The position numbers and the translations under genes were made by a program. Of a DNA stretch of 41,857 nt, positions 16,028 to 23,208 are shown piece after piece (the stretch's first letter is position 1; every line of letters begins with the position of its first letter). The notes below the pieces were generated by a model, which had not been told where the DNA came from, did no database searches, and saw only the letters and a list, made by a program, of their open reading frames with translations. This DNA comes from Chloroflexota bacterium. Lineage in GTDB: Bacteria; Chloroflexota; Anaerolineae; 4572-78; J111. The stretch is taken from positions 1 through 41,857 of the forward strand of contig BOKF01000069.1 of the NCBI GenBank assembly GCA_016860845.1, in the 5' to 3' direction.

Positions 16028-17236
16028 CTATGAGCTTGAAACCCCGGCGGCAGCTTCAATCCGCTTGCCGATATACGACATTAGAAAACTGAAAATCCAA
16101 TAGACTGCCGCCAGAAAGACGTACATCTCGACGTGCCGGCCAATGTAAGACGGCTGGGCCAGGACCGATTTGGCGATGCCCAGGAAATCCAACAGGCCGA
16201 CGATGATGACCAGCGAGGTATCGCGAAAGCCGCCGATGGCTGAATAAGTCAAGATGGGGATAATCGCCCGTAACGCCTGCGGCAAGATGACCAGATACAT
16301 CGTCAGGAAAGGATTTAAGCCGACCGCTTTAGCGGCCTCATATTGGCCTTTACTGACTCCCTGCAAGCCGCCGCGCACATTTTCGGCCATATAAGCGGCC
16401 GTAAACAAGGTAAATGCGGTCATCGCCCGCAGAACCCGGTCCGGCACCGCTCTTTCGGGCAGTAGTAAGGGCAGCATGGTCTGCGCCATAAAGAGGACGG
16501 TGATCAGAGGGACCGCCCGCACCAGTTCGATATAAGCGATACAGAAGCCGCGAATGATCGGGTAGCTGGATTGGCGACCCAGGGCCAGGAGGATACCCAA
16601 TGGGAAAGACAAAACCAGGCCAACCCCGGCCAGTAAAAAGGTCAACATCAACCCACCCCACAGGTTGGTGGGGATCAAGATCATCGGGCCGCCGTCTTTG
16701 GCCCAACCGCTAATCAGTAAGAGGGCTAGAGGCAAGTATAATAACCAACCAATCATCAGGACACGCCGGAAAAGGCGGGAATTAGCCCGACCCCATTTCA
16801 GCCCGATGCCCAGGCCAACCAGGCTGACCACGGCCATCAGAGTGAATCCAAGGCGGGTGGTGTCCTCGGCCGGCAGAAAGACCAGCAGGAAAGGAACGAC
16901 AAAGGCGATCACTGTCTCCCTGGTATTGCGATGCATCCACGTTCCCCAGGTCAGGCCGATCAGCAGGCCCAGAATATCCAGGCAGAGGAAGACGCGCCAT
17001 AGAGAGTCCACCGGGTACTGTCCGGTCATCAAGACGCGCAGATTGACCGCAATGACTTCCCAATCTGCTTCGGTCATCACCCAACTCACTATCGCCCGGA
17101 CCAGCAGTACGATGATCGCCAGCATGACCAGGGTGACCAGACTGCTAATCCAGTCAGGGAACAGGTTTTTCTTCAGCCAGCCGAGGGTAGTGTAACGTTC
17201 GGTGGGGGGCGGGAGAACATTGTTCTGGGTGGTCAT
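16028..17236 (-). CDS. aapM: Amino-acid ABC transporter permease (AapM/BztC type)
   Basis: This 402-residue inner-membrane protein has many hydrophobic helices. Its C-terminal half carries the HisM/GlnP-type core with the ATPase-contact loop near ENVRGGLQGVSKGQYEAAKA and LPQALRAIIP. The extra N-terminal helices and the roughly 400-residue length are typical of general L-amino-acid (Aap) and Bzt permeases rather than the 220-residue GlnP type. The start lies two bases from the end of the preceding permease gene, implying translational coupling. It would form the channel with the next permease. Confidence 0.93.
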   Translation of the reverse strand: MTTQNNVLPPPTERYTTLGWLKKNLFPDWISSLVTLVMLAIIVLLVRAIVSWVMTEADWEVIAVNLRVLMTGQYPVDSLWRVFLCLDILGLLIGLTWGTWMHRNTRETVIAFVVPFLLVFLPAEDTTRLGFTLMAVVSLVGLGIGLKWGRANSRLFRRVLMIGWLLYLPLALLLISGWAKDGGPMILIPTNLWGGLMLTFLLAGVGLVLSFPLGILLALGRQSSYPIIRGFCIAYIELVRAVPLITVLFMAQTMLPLLLPERAVPDRVLRAMTAFTLFTAAYMAENVRGGLQGVSKGQYEAAKAVGLNPFLTMYLVILPQALRAIIPILTYSAIGGFRDTSLVIIVGLLDFLGIAKSVLAQPSYIGRHVEMYVFLAAVYWIFSFLMSYIGKRIEAAAGVSSS

Positions 17237-17238
17237 GT

Positions 17239-18438
17239 TTAACGCTCCACAAGTTGAACCCGCTTGTTGTACCAGTTCATCACCAGGCTGGTCAGCAGGC
17301 TCAGCGTCAGGTAAATGGCCATCAAAATTGACATCATCTCGACCGCCCGGCCGGTCTGGCTGGTGATCGAACTGGATACATGCAGCAGCTCGGGGTAGCC
17401 GACAGCCGCAGCCAGGGTCGAATTCTTGGTCATGCTCAGGTAATTGCTGGTCATCGGGGGGATGATCACCCGCAGCGCCTGGGGAAAAATAATCAGGCGC
17501 ATGGTCAGGTAGCCGCTCATACCTAACGCTCTGGCCGCATCCACCTGCCCCTTGGAAACACTCTGGATACCAGCCCGGACGGTATCGGCAATAAAAGGCG
17601 CGCTGCCCAGGACCAAGCCCAGTACAATGGCCACAAATTCCGGGGTAAATTCGGCGCCGCCTACATAATTCAGACCTTTTAACCTCGGCAGTTCGAACTG
17701 AAAGGGCGCTTCCGGCAAAACAAACCAGATCGCCAATAGCCCAAGCAGCCAGATACCCAGCGCGACCAAGCTCATCTGGAAGTAATCCAGCTTGCGGCGT
17801 CTGCCAAACTTCACCGCCAGGATGAAGACCCCGACCAGGATAACCACGCCAATGAGCAGGTACAGCCCAGTGGTCGCCGTGGCCAAGGGTTTGGGCACGT
17901 ACAAACCGCGATTACTTAAGAAGATTTCCCCCGGCAGGTGAAACGATTTTCTCACCGCCGGCAGGTTAAAGATGACCAGGGTATAGGTGAAGAAAATGAC
18001 CAGCAGCAGTGGGATATTACGAAAAATTTCGATGTAACTCCAGGCGAAGCGGTTGACCAAATAATTACGCGAAAGGCTGGCGATACCCACCAGGACTCCC
18101 AGGATAGTAGCCAGGACAATACCCAACAGAGAAGCGACAATAGTATTGATCACTCCCACCATAATTGAGCGGAGATTGGAGCTTTCGCGGGCATGCTCAA
18201 TCAGGCTGGTGCTGATATCAAAGCCGGTGGGTGATTCTAAAAATCCATACCCCAGGACCATGCCTTGTTTCGCCAGTGACTGCACCATGTTTTGAAACAG
18301 AAAATAACCGATACCTGCCACAATTATTACAAAAACAGCCTGGGCCAGAAACTGCAGGAAACGCTCGTCACGCCACCAGGCGCTCCTGGGTGGGGGAGGA
18401 GGAGGCAGCATCTCCGAGGTTAAGGTCTGTTCGGCCAT
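17239..18438 (-). CDS. aapQ: Amino-acid ABC transporter permease (AapQ/BztB type)
   Basis: This 399-residue membrane protein pairs with the AapM-type permease. Family markers are SYIEIFRNIPLLLVIFF, the coupling loop ADTVRAGIQSVSKGQVDAARA, FPQALRVIIPPMTSNYL and KNSTLAAAVGYPEL. A Pro-rich N-terminal tail (PPPPPP) precedes the first helix. A roughly 200-base gap filled with repeats separates it from the upstream binding-protein gene. Confidence 0.94.
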   Translation of the reverse strand: MAEQTLTSEMLPPPPPPRSAWWRDERFLQFLAQAVFVIIVAGIGYFLFQNMVQSLAKQGMVLGYGFLESPTGFDISTSLIEHARESSNLRSIMVGVINTIVASLLGIVLATILGVLVGIASLSRNYLVNRFAWSYIEIFRNIPLLLVIFFTYTLVIFNLPAVRKSFHLPGEIFLSNRGLYVPKPLATATTGLYLLIGVVILVGVFILAVKFGRRRKLDYFQMSLVALGIWLLGLLAIWFVLPEAPFQFELPRLKGLNYVGGAEFTPEFVAIVLGLVLGSAPFIADTVRAGIQSVSKGQVDAARALGMSGYLTMRLIIFPQALRVIIPPMTSNYLSMTKNSTLAAAVGYPELLHVSSSITSQTGRAVEMMSILMAIYLTLSLLTSLVMNWYNKRVQLVER

Positions 18439-18484
18439 AGCAAATATCCAGTTCTACAAGGGTTTACTCTCATAAGATAGTAGC

Positions 18485-18575
18485 CATCCTTCGATACGCG
18501 CTTCGCGCTACTCAGGATGCGATGAACCAGCGAATTATGGCATCGTGAGCAGGCCGAAGGCCGTATCGAAAGATG
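18485..18575. repeat. Pair of inverted 35-bp repeat units
   Basis: The 35 bases at 18485-18519 (CATCCTTCGATACG...) match the reverse complement of 18541-18575 at 28 of 35 positions. Each unit also has its own small internal palindrome (GCGCTTCGCGC and GGCCGAAGGCC). This REP/BIME-like pair lies in the gap between the binding-protein gene and the permease genes. Confidence 0.75.
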
Positions 18576-18582
18576 CCGCGCC

Positions 18583-18615
18583 AGACCCTAAAGGTCTTGA
18601 AGACCTTTAGGGTCT
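18583..18615 (-). other. Perfect 15-bp hairpin after the binding-protein gene
   Basis: AGACCCTAAAGGTCT at 18583-18597 and its exact inverse at 18601-18615 leave a three-base loop. On the minus strand it lies 31 bases after the binding-protein stop and is not followed by a T run. Such hairpins often protect the 3' end of binding-protein mRNA and allow more binding protein than permease to be made. That role is inferred here. Confidence 0.65.
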
Positions 18616-18645
18616 AAAAACGACGGTTCTTAAACTATAAACATC

Positions 18646-19749
18646 TTAGCGGTACGGCGGAGCGTATAACAGGCCGCCGTTGGTCCACAAGTTATTATTG
18701 GCGCGCGGGATGTAGGTCGGGGTATCGGGGCCTAGGTTGCGGTCGTAAATCTCGCCAAAGTTGCCGACGCCCTTGATGATGTTGTAGGCATAATCGTTAG
18801 ACAGGCCCATCTTTTTGCCCATCTCCTCTTCCAGGCCCAGCAGGCGGCGAACTTCCGCGTCCTCGCTTGAAGCTTTAATCTCGTCAACATTCGCCTGGGT
18901 AATCCCCTTCTCTTCGGCAATCCAGGTGACATAGATCACCCACTGGACCAGGTCGCGCCACTGGTCGTCGCCGTGGCGGACGACAGCGGCCAGCGGTTCT
19001 TTGGAGAGGGTGATGTCCAGGATCACGTGATCGTCGGGGTTCTGGGCGATGGAGCGTTGGGCCATCAAGCCGGATTTGTCGTTGCTCATGGCGTCGCAGC
19101 GGCCCTGCTCGTAGGTGGCGATGACGTCGTTCGGATCTTCATACAGGACCGGGGTATAGGTCGCCCCTACGGCCTTCATCGCATCGGCGATGTTCAGTTC
19201 GGTGGTTGCGCCCCGGCCCATGCAGATAGACCCCCCGTCCAGGTCTTCCAATTGGGTGATCCCGCTTTCCGCGGTGACCATGATGCCCTGGCCATCGTAG
19301 AAATAGGGGTCGGTGAAATTCAGGCCCAGTTCGATATCCCGGGTGAAGGTATGGGTCGTTGAGCGGATCAAGACGTCAATATCACCATTTTGCAGCATGG
19401 TAAAGCGGGTTTCGCCCGTGGTTGGGGTGAATTCCACTTTGGTGGGGTCATTGAAAATAGCGATGGCAATTGCCGCGCACAATTCGGTATCCAAACCGGA
19501 CCACTTACCGCTTGGGTCCAGGAAGGAAAAGCCGGGGTTGGCCGTGTTCACCCCACATTTAACATTACCCCGTTCCTGCACCGCTTTGAGAATGTCGCCA
19601 AAACCGGTAGCTACCGGGGTGGTTTGCAGGGCAGGAAGCTCGGCTTGAACTGCCGGCGCTTGCGTTGTCGCTGAGACCGGAGTGGTGGTGGTGTAGGCTA
19701 CTACCAACAAAGCTACCAAAAGCGTGGTCATTATTATTCTGTACGTCAT
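18646..19749 (-). CDS. aapJ: Periplasmic amino-acid ABC transporter substrate-binding protein (AapJ/BztA type)
   Basis: This exported protein binds the amino acid and delivers it to the permeases. Residues 1-28 are a signal sequence (a hydrophobic run after MTYRIIMTT). A Thr/Ala/Pro-rich linker follows, and the mature part starts near GNVKCGVN. GFSFLDPSGKWSGLDTELC, the GETRFTMLQNGDIDVLIR region and YFYDGQGIMV are typical of the general L-amino-acid binding proteins. AGGAG precedes the ATG. A broad L-amino-acid range is common for this family; neighbouring peptidase-like genes hint at aspartyl compounds, which is only an inference. Confidence 0.94.
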   Translation of the reverse strand: MTYRIIMTTLLVALLVVAYTTTTPVSATTQAPAVQAELPALQTTPVATGFGDILKAVQERGNVKCGVNTANPGFSFLDPSGKWSGLDTELCAAIAIAIFNDPTKVEFTPTTGETRFTMLQNGDIDVLIRSTTHTFTRDIELGLNFTDPYFYDGQGIMVTAESGITQLEDLDGGSICMGRGATTELNIADAMKAVGATYTPVLYEDPNDVIATYEQGRCDAMSNDKSGLMAQRSIAQNPDDHVILDITLSKEPLAAVVRHGDDQWRDLVQWVIYVTWIAEEKGITQANVDEIKASSEDAEVRRLLGLEEEMGKKMGLSNDYAYNIIKGVGNFGEIYDRNLGPDTPTYIPRANNNLWTNGGLLYAPPYR

Positions 19750-19858
19750 AGGTTTTTCTCCTCACACATTGTTAAATTTAATTCGGCTGTTCAATGGTTA
19801 GAATGATATTGGCGCAATTTCTGGTAGAAGCACCTCCTTTCCCCCAACGATTTCGCTC

Positions 19859-20737
19859 CTAAACAAAAGCAACCATCTCTCCATTCGGGTTAACCCAAGC
19901 CCGTCCCATCCGCAGCGTGTTGTAGGCACAACCGACTTCACCCTTCGGATTCATCAGAATAATTCCACCTCGACCATTAACCCGTCGGGCCAGATATTGG
20001 ATGATAGACTCAGCCGCCTGTTGGGGGACTAACCCGCCGGCCATCGCGTCACAGGCCGATTTGCAAAGAATAATTTTCATGATGTCTTCCCCGCGCCCGG
20101 TGGCTGAAGCCGCCCCGATGCTGTCATCGGCATAGGCCCCGCAGCCGATGAGGGGGCTGTCGCCGACGCGTCCCGGCATTTTATCGCGCATGCCGCCGGT
20201 CGAGGTAGCGGCGGCCAGATGTCCCTGCACATCCAGAGCCAACGCCCCCACCGTATCCTGGACCGGCAGGAATAACCCTGCCCCGCCGGCGGCTGGCGGA
20301 GCATCATTTCTTTCCACTAGCAGCGCCTCAGTAGGGACTAGCGGGACTCCCATCGAGCGGGCAAATGCTTCCGCGCCGGCCCCGACCAGGAGAGTATGCG
20401 GCGTTCGCTCCATCACCAGGCGGGCCACGCTGATAGGATGGGCTACCCGCTGAATGGCGGCGACCGCGCCGTTATTGAGGGTCGCTCCATCCATCAAGAT
20501 GGCGTCCATCTCGATCTCGCCGGCCTGGTTGGGAAAAGAACCGCGCCCGGCGTCAAAGGTGGGGTTATCTTCCATCGCGCGCACTGCCGTCTCCACGGCG
20601 TCCAGGGCCGATCCACCATTTTGCAGCACAACCCAGCCCGCTTTGGCCGCCTCGATGACTCCCCGGCGGAACGGTTCGACCAGCCCATCATGAATATCAT
20701 CACCTGCGCCGCTGTGAACAATTAACGAAATCGGCAT
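19859..20737 (-). CDS. Isoaspartyl peptidase/L-asparaginase family Ntn-hydrolase
   Basis: Members cut themselves to expose an N-terminal Thr and then hydrolyse isoaspartyl peptides, asparagine or related amides. The predicted nucleophile is Thr162 in QDTVGALALD. Substrate-pocket motifs GGMRDKMPGRVGDSPLIGCGAYAD follow in two adjoining parts, with TGRGEDIMK later. The 292-residue length fits the family. The ATG at 20737 is chosen because GAGGTG lies just upstream and it yields the standard start (ISLIVHSGAG). It lies 14 bases after the M24-like gene and before the amino-acid binding protein, so it probably processes what the transporter brings in. Taspase-like or glycosylasparaginase activity is less likely. 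Confidence 0.92.
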   Translation of the reverse strand: MPISLIVHSGAGDDIHDGLVEPFRRGVIEAAKAGWVVLQNGGSALDAVETAVRAMEDNPTFDAGRGSFPNQAGEIEMDAILMDGATLNNGAVAAIQRVAHPISVARLVMERTPHTLLVGAGAEAFARSMGVPLVPTEALLVERNDAPPAAGGAGLFLPVQDTVGALALDVQGHLAAATSTGGMRDKMPGRVGDSPLIGCGAYADDSIGAASATGRGEDIMKIILCKSACDAMAGGLVPQQAAESIIQYLARRVNGRGGIILMNPKGEVGCAYNTLRMGRAWVNPNGEMVAFV

Positions 20738-20751
20738 GATCACCTCATCCT

Positions 20752-22122
20752 TTACCAGTGGGCTATGGAGCAAACCAGGTCAGGGGCCAACCAGAATGGT
20801 GGTAAATAGGCGGCTCCGTCCGAAAGCGGCAGAATCTCATCTGCCAATTGCAGACCCAAACCCTCCCTCATCAAGCGGCGGCGCGACTCGATGCGCTGCC
20901 ACACAGCCGGGAATTTGGCCTGGATGTCGGCCCGCAGCGCGGCATCGCCGATGGCGAGGGTGTCCTCACAATTCAATAGATAGCCGGTTGGCAGCGGAGT
21001 CGGGATAATGTCGGCCTGGAAAACCATGCCGGAGGCAATCTGTTCGCTGCTGCCAGGCCGGATGGGGCTGTGCAGCCATTCATCCAGGGAGGTTAGATGC
21101 CCGGGGTTGAGAGCAGAACGCAGAGAGGAACCGGCAAAAGCCTCAGATACGGCTCTAAAAATGTCTCCTCCCTTCGCGCCAATGGATATATTGCGGTACC
21201 AGGTGGCAATTACCCGGTAGTAGGGTTCGACAATTTTCTGGAAGAAATTATCGTCCACCTCGCCCAGCAGCATGCCGGCTCGACAGCACAGGCTGCCCCA
21301 ATAACCGACAGCCGTTGAGACAGCATCGCCATATTCCAGGCGGCGTGCCCCGGCGCTGCGCAATCCCAGAACTTCGCCTTTACCGGAGACCATAATCGGG
21401 TGCATCGTAAAGGGAGCGCCGGTAAAATTAATGTGATTAATGGCCTCGCCTTCGCTCAGCCCCGGGCGCGCGTACCGCAGCACGTTGAACACAGCCGCCG
21501 AACAGGTGCGCGCCGCCCACTCAAAGGCCGCAATCTGATCAGCCGTATTCCGCGCCCGCAAACCCTTTTCCGGGTGAAGCATGGCCGCTGTCACGTCCAG
21601 CACAACGCCTTCCCTACCGGCCAGTCGGCGCAGAGTATCTACCAAAAAGGCCGGAACAAAGGCTGGAGTTACGGTATCGTCTGTTTCGTCAGCTTCGAGG
21701 TATTTCCAACCCACCACGCCGATGCGTTCGCCTGCCTTGATGCCCGCTACCTGGAGCAGATCCAACAGCCGCGGAGCGGTGTCCCGCTGCTGTCCGGGCA
21801 GGCTGAAGGTCTGGCACAAGACCACCTGGACCGCCACCGGCACAATCGGGGTATAGCCCAGCCCTTCATTGCCGACCAGCAGATAGAGGCTTTCACCCGG
21901 CCCCAGCAGCAACAACCCTTCCTCAAAGCGCGGGTCATAGTTAACCAGGAAGGCCAGGTTGGCAAAATGCTCGCGGTCGCCATAGACCGCCACCCAATCG
22001 CAGCCGGCAGTTTCATACAGGGTCTTCAAACGTCTCTCATATTCAGCCTTTGGAATCAAGGGAATATCCTCTTGGGGAAATGAAAAGGTGGGGGCCGGTA
22101 CTTGGCGAAGCTCGATTTTCAT
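20752..22122 (-). CDS. M24-family (aminopeptidase P/creatinase-fold) protein with degenerate metal site
   Basis: The 456-residue protein has a creatinase-like N-terminal domain and a pita-bread C-terminal domain. Where metallopeptidases carry two metal-binding Asp residues, it reads GDAVSTAVGYWGSLCCRAG (265-283), with no Asp at either place. The His motif (NPGHLTSLDEW) and the last Glu (NCEDTLAI) remain, while the usual EPG is replaced by ADIIP. It may therefore be metal-free, as creatinase is, or a non-enzymatic homologue. The ATG at 22122 is preferred over a TTG three bases earlier, with AAAGGA upstream. It lies between the regulator and the Ntn-hydrolase in one operon. Confidence 0.85.
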   Translation of the reverse strand: MKIELRQVPAPTFSFPQEDIPLIPKAEYERRLKTLYETAGCDWVAVYGDREHFANLAFLVNYDPRFEEGLLLLGPGESLYLLVGNEGLGYTPIVPVAVQVVLCQTFSLPGQQRDTAPRLLDLLQVAGIKAGERIGVVGWKYLEADETDDTVTPAFVPAFLVDTLRRLAGREGVVLDVTAAMLHPEKGLRARNTADQIAAFEWAARTCSAAVFNVLRYARPGLSEGEAINHINFTGAPFTMHPIMVSGKGEVLGLRSAGARRLEYGDAVSTAVGYWGSLCCRAGMLLGEVDDNFFQKIVEPYYRVIATWYRNISIGAKGGDIFRAVSEAFAGSSLRSALNPGHLTSLDEWLHSPIRPGSSEQIASGMVFQADIIPTPLPTGYLLNCEDTLAIGDAALRADIQAKFPAVWQRIESRRRLMREGLGLQLADEILPLSDGAAYLPPFWLAPDLVCSIAHW

Positions 22123-22144
22123 CAATGGTTCCTTTCAAAGTTGG

Positions 22145-22891
22145 CTATTTTGGTGGGCGCACCGCCCGGTAGGCAAAATCGTAACGATCGGCGCGATAAT
22201 AAATGATCACATACTCAATAGGCGTCTCATTATCAAGGTAAGTTGCCCCTTCAACGAGCATCAACGGGAAACCCGGCTCGACCTTTAATAATTCCGCCTG
22301 GTCGTCATCGGCGCAGGCTGCTTTTAATATTCGATCCGCATAACCAATCTTCAAGCGGAGCCTGCCCTCGATGGTCTTAAAGACAGAACCGGAAACCAGG
22401 TCTCCTTCCGTCAGTTCGGGAACAAGGTCACAGGGCATATAGGCCGTGCTGACAGCCATAGGTTCGCCGTCGGCCAGACGCAAGCGTCTGATCTCATAAC
22501 TCTCGCTTTCCGGGGGCAAACCCAGGCGGTTCGCGACATGAAAGGGAGGCGGCTTCCGGGTGAATCCCAACAGGCGAGTATCCGGTTTTAGCCCACGCCG
22601 GCGCATGTCCTCGGTAAAGCTGACCAGTCTTTGCAGGTCATAACGCATGTGTTCAGGGGAAACAAAGGTGCCCTTTCCCTGGATGCGGTAGACCACACCT
22701 TCTTTGATCAAAGACTCAACTGCCAGCCGGACGGTATTACGGCTAACATGATAACGCTGGACAAGTTCGTTTTCAGAGGGAATCTGGTCGCCCGCAGCGA
22801 GATTTTCATCAATCAGGAGACGCAGTTTGTCCCGCAGTTGGTAATAAAGCGGAACGTAACTCCGGTGATCGAGCGGATTGTGCGGAGACAT
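22145..22891 (-). CDS. GntR-family transcriptional regulator (HutC/UTRA subfamily)
   Basis: This is a 248-residue repressor-type protein. Residues about 14-80 are the winged helix (PLYYQLRDKL, IPSENELVQRYHVSRNTVRLAVESL, IQGKGTFV), and about 95-240 form the UTRA effector domain (RLVSFTEDMRRRGL at its start). It is the first gene of the minus-strand operon that continues into the M24-like, Ntn-hydrolase and transporter genes. A palindrome lies at its own transcription start, so it probably represses itself and the whole operon until an imported ligand binds. The effector is unknown; an amino-acid or peptide-derived compound is the natural guess. Confidence 0.94.
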   Translation of the reverse strand: MSPHNPLDHRSYVPLYYQLRDKLRLLIDENLAAGDQIPSENELVQRYHVSRNTVRLAVESLIKEGVVYRIQGKGTFVSPEHMRYDLQRLVSFTEDMRRRGLKPDTRLLGFTRKPPPFHVANRLGLPPESESYEIRRLRLADGEPMAVSTAYMPCDLVPELTEGDLVSGSVFKTIEGRLRLKIGYADRILKAACADDDQAELLKVEPGFPLMLVEGATYLDNETPIEYVIIYYRADRYDFAYRAVRPPK

Positions 22892-22920
22892 AAAGGTTCC
22901 TACCCATCGTAAGAGAGGTT

Positions 22921-22946
22921 AACTTGTTGGTACAACCCAACAAGTT
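22921..22946. promoter_or_regulatory. Predicted operator for the GntR regulator
   Basis: AACTTGTTGG at 22921-22930 is exactly inverted at 22937-22946 around TACAAC. The site begins at the expected transcription start of the minus-strand promoter, so a bound regulator would block initiation. The size and the central GGTACAACC suit HutC-type GntR operators. Confidence 0.75.
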
Positions 22947-22952
22947 GGGCGC

Positions 22953-22981
22953 ATTATAATCTCAAGGAGATATTTTATCAA
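22953..22981 (-). promoter_or_regulatory. Sigma-70-type promoter of the gntR-M24-Ntn-ABC operon
   Basis: On the minus strand TTGATA (22981-22976) is followed after 17 bases by a perfect TATAAT (22958-22953). Transcription would begin near 22946. The promoter is close to consensus, which fits a repressed operon. Confidence 0.8.
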
Positions 22982-23172
22982 ATATTCATTCCGGTTTTGA
23001 GTGGATTCAAATTTGGGGCAAGATCGAATCAAAACACTGAAACCAATGAAGCCGCTGAAAAAGCCAACCATTCAGCGATTTCAAATACGATCAGTGCCTT
23101 CAGCGGTTCGATGAGCCAGACCATCAAAAGTCCACCCTCAAATCCAAACCCACCCTTCACGTCTCACGCCTT

Positions 23173-23200
23173 TTGCGCTTCACCCGTCTCATGGCATAAT
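23173..23200 (+). promoter_or_regulatory. Predicted promoter of the lytic transglycosylase gene, near-leaderless
   Basis: TTGCGC at 23173-23178 and CATAAT at 23195-23200 are 16 bases apart, with TGG just before the -10 box (extended -10). The ATG at 23209 is only nine bases past the -10 box and has no ribosome-binding site, so the mRNA may start at or next to the start codon. The rest of 22982-23170 shows no gene. Confidence 0.5.
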
Positions 23201-23208
23201 ACCTGCCT

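Noticed and set aside
19831..19839. AGGAGGTG on the minus strand before the binding-protein gene, suggesting a hidden small gene
   Set aside because: No start codon at suitable spacing opens a reading frame of useful length; it is probably chance or a remnant.
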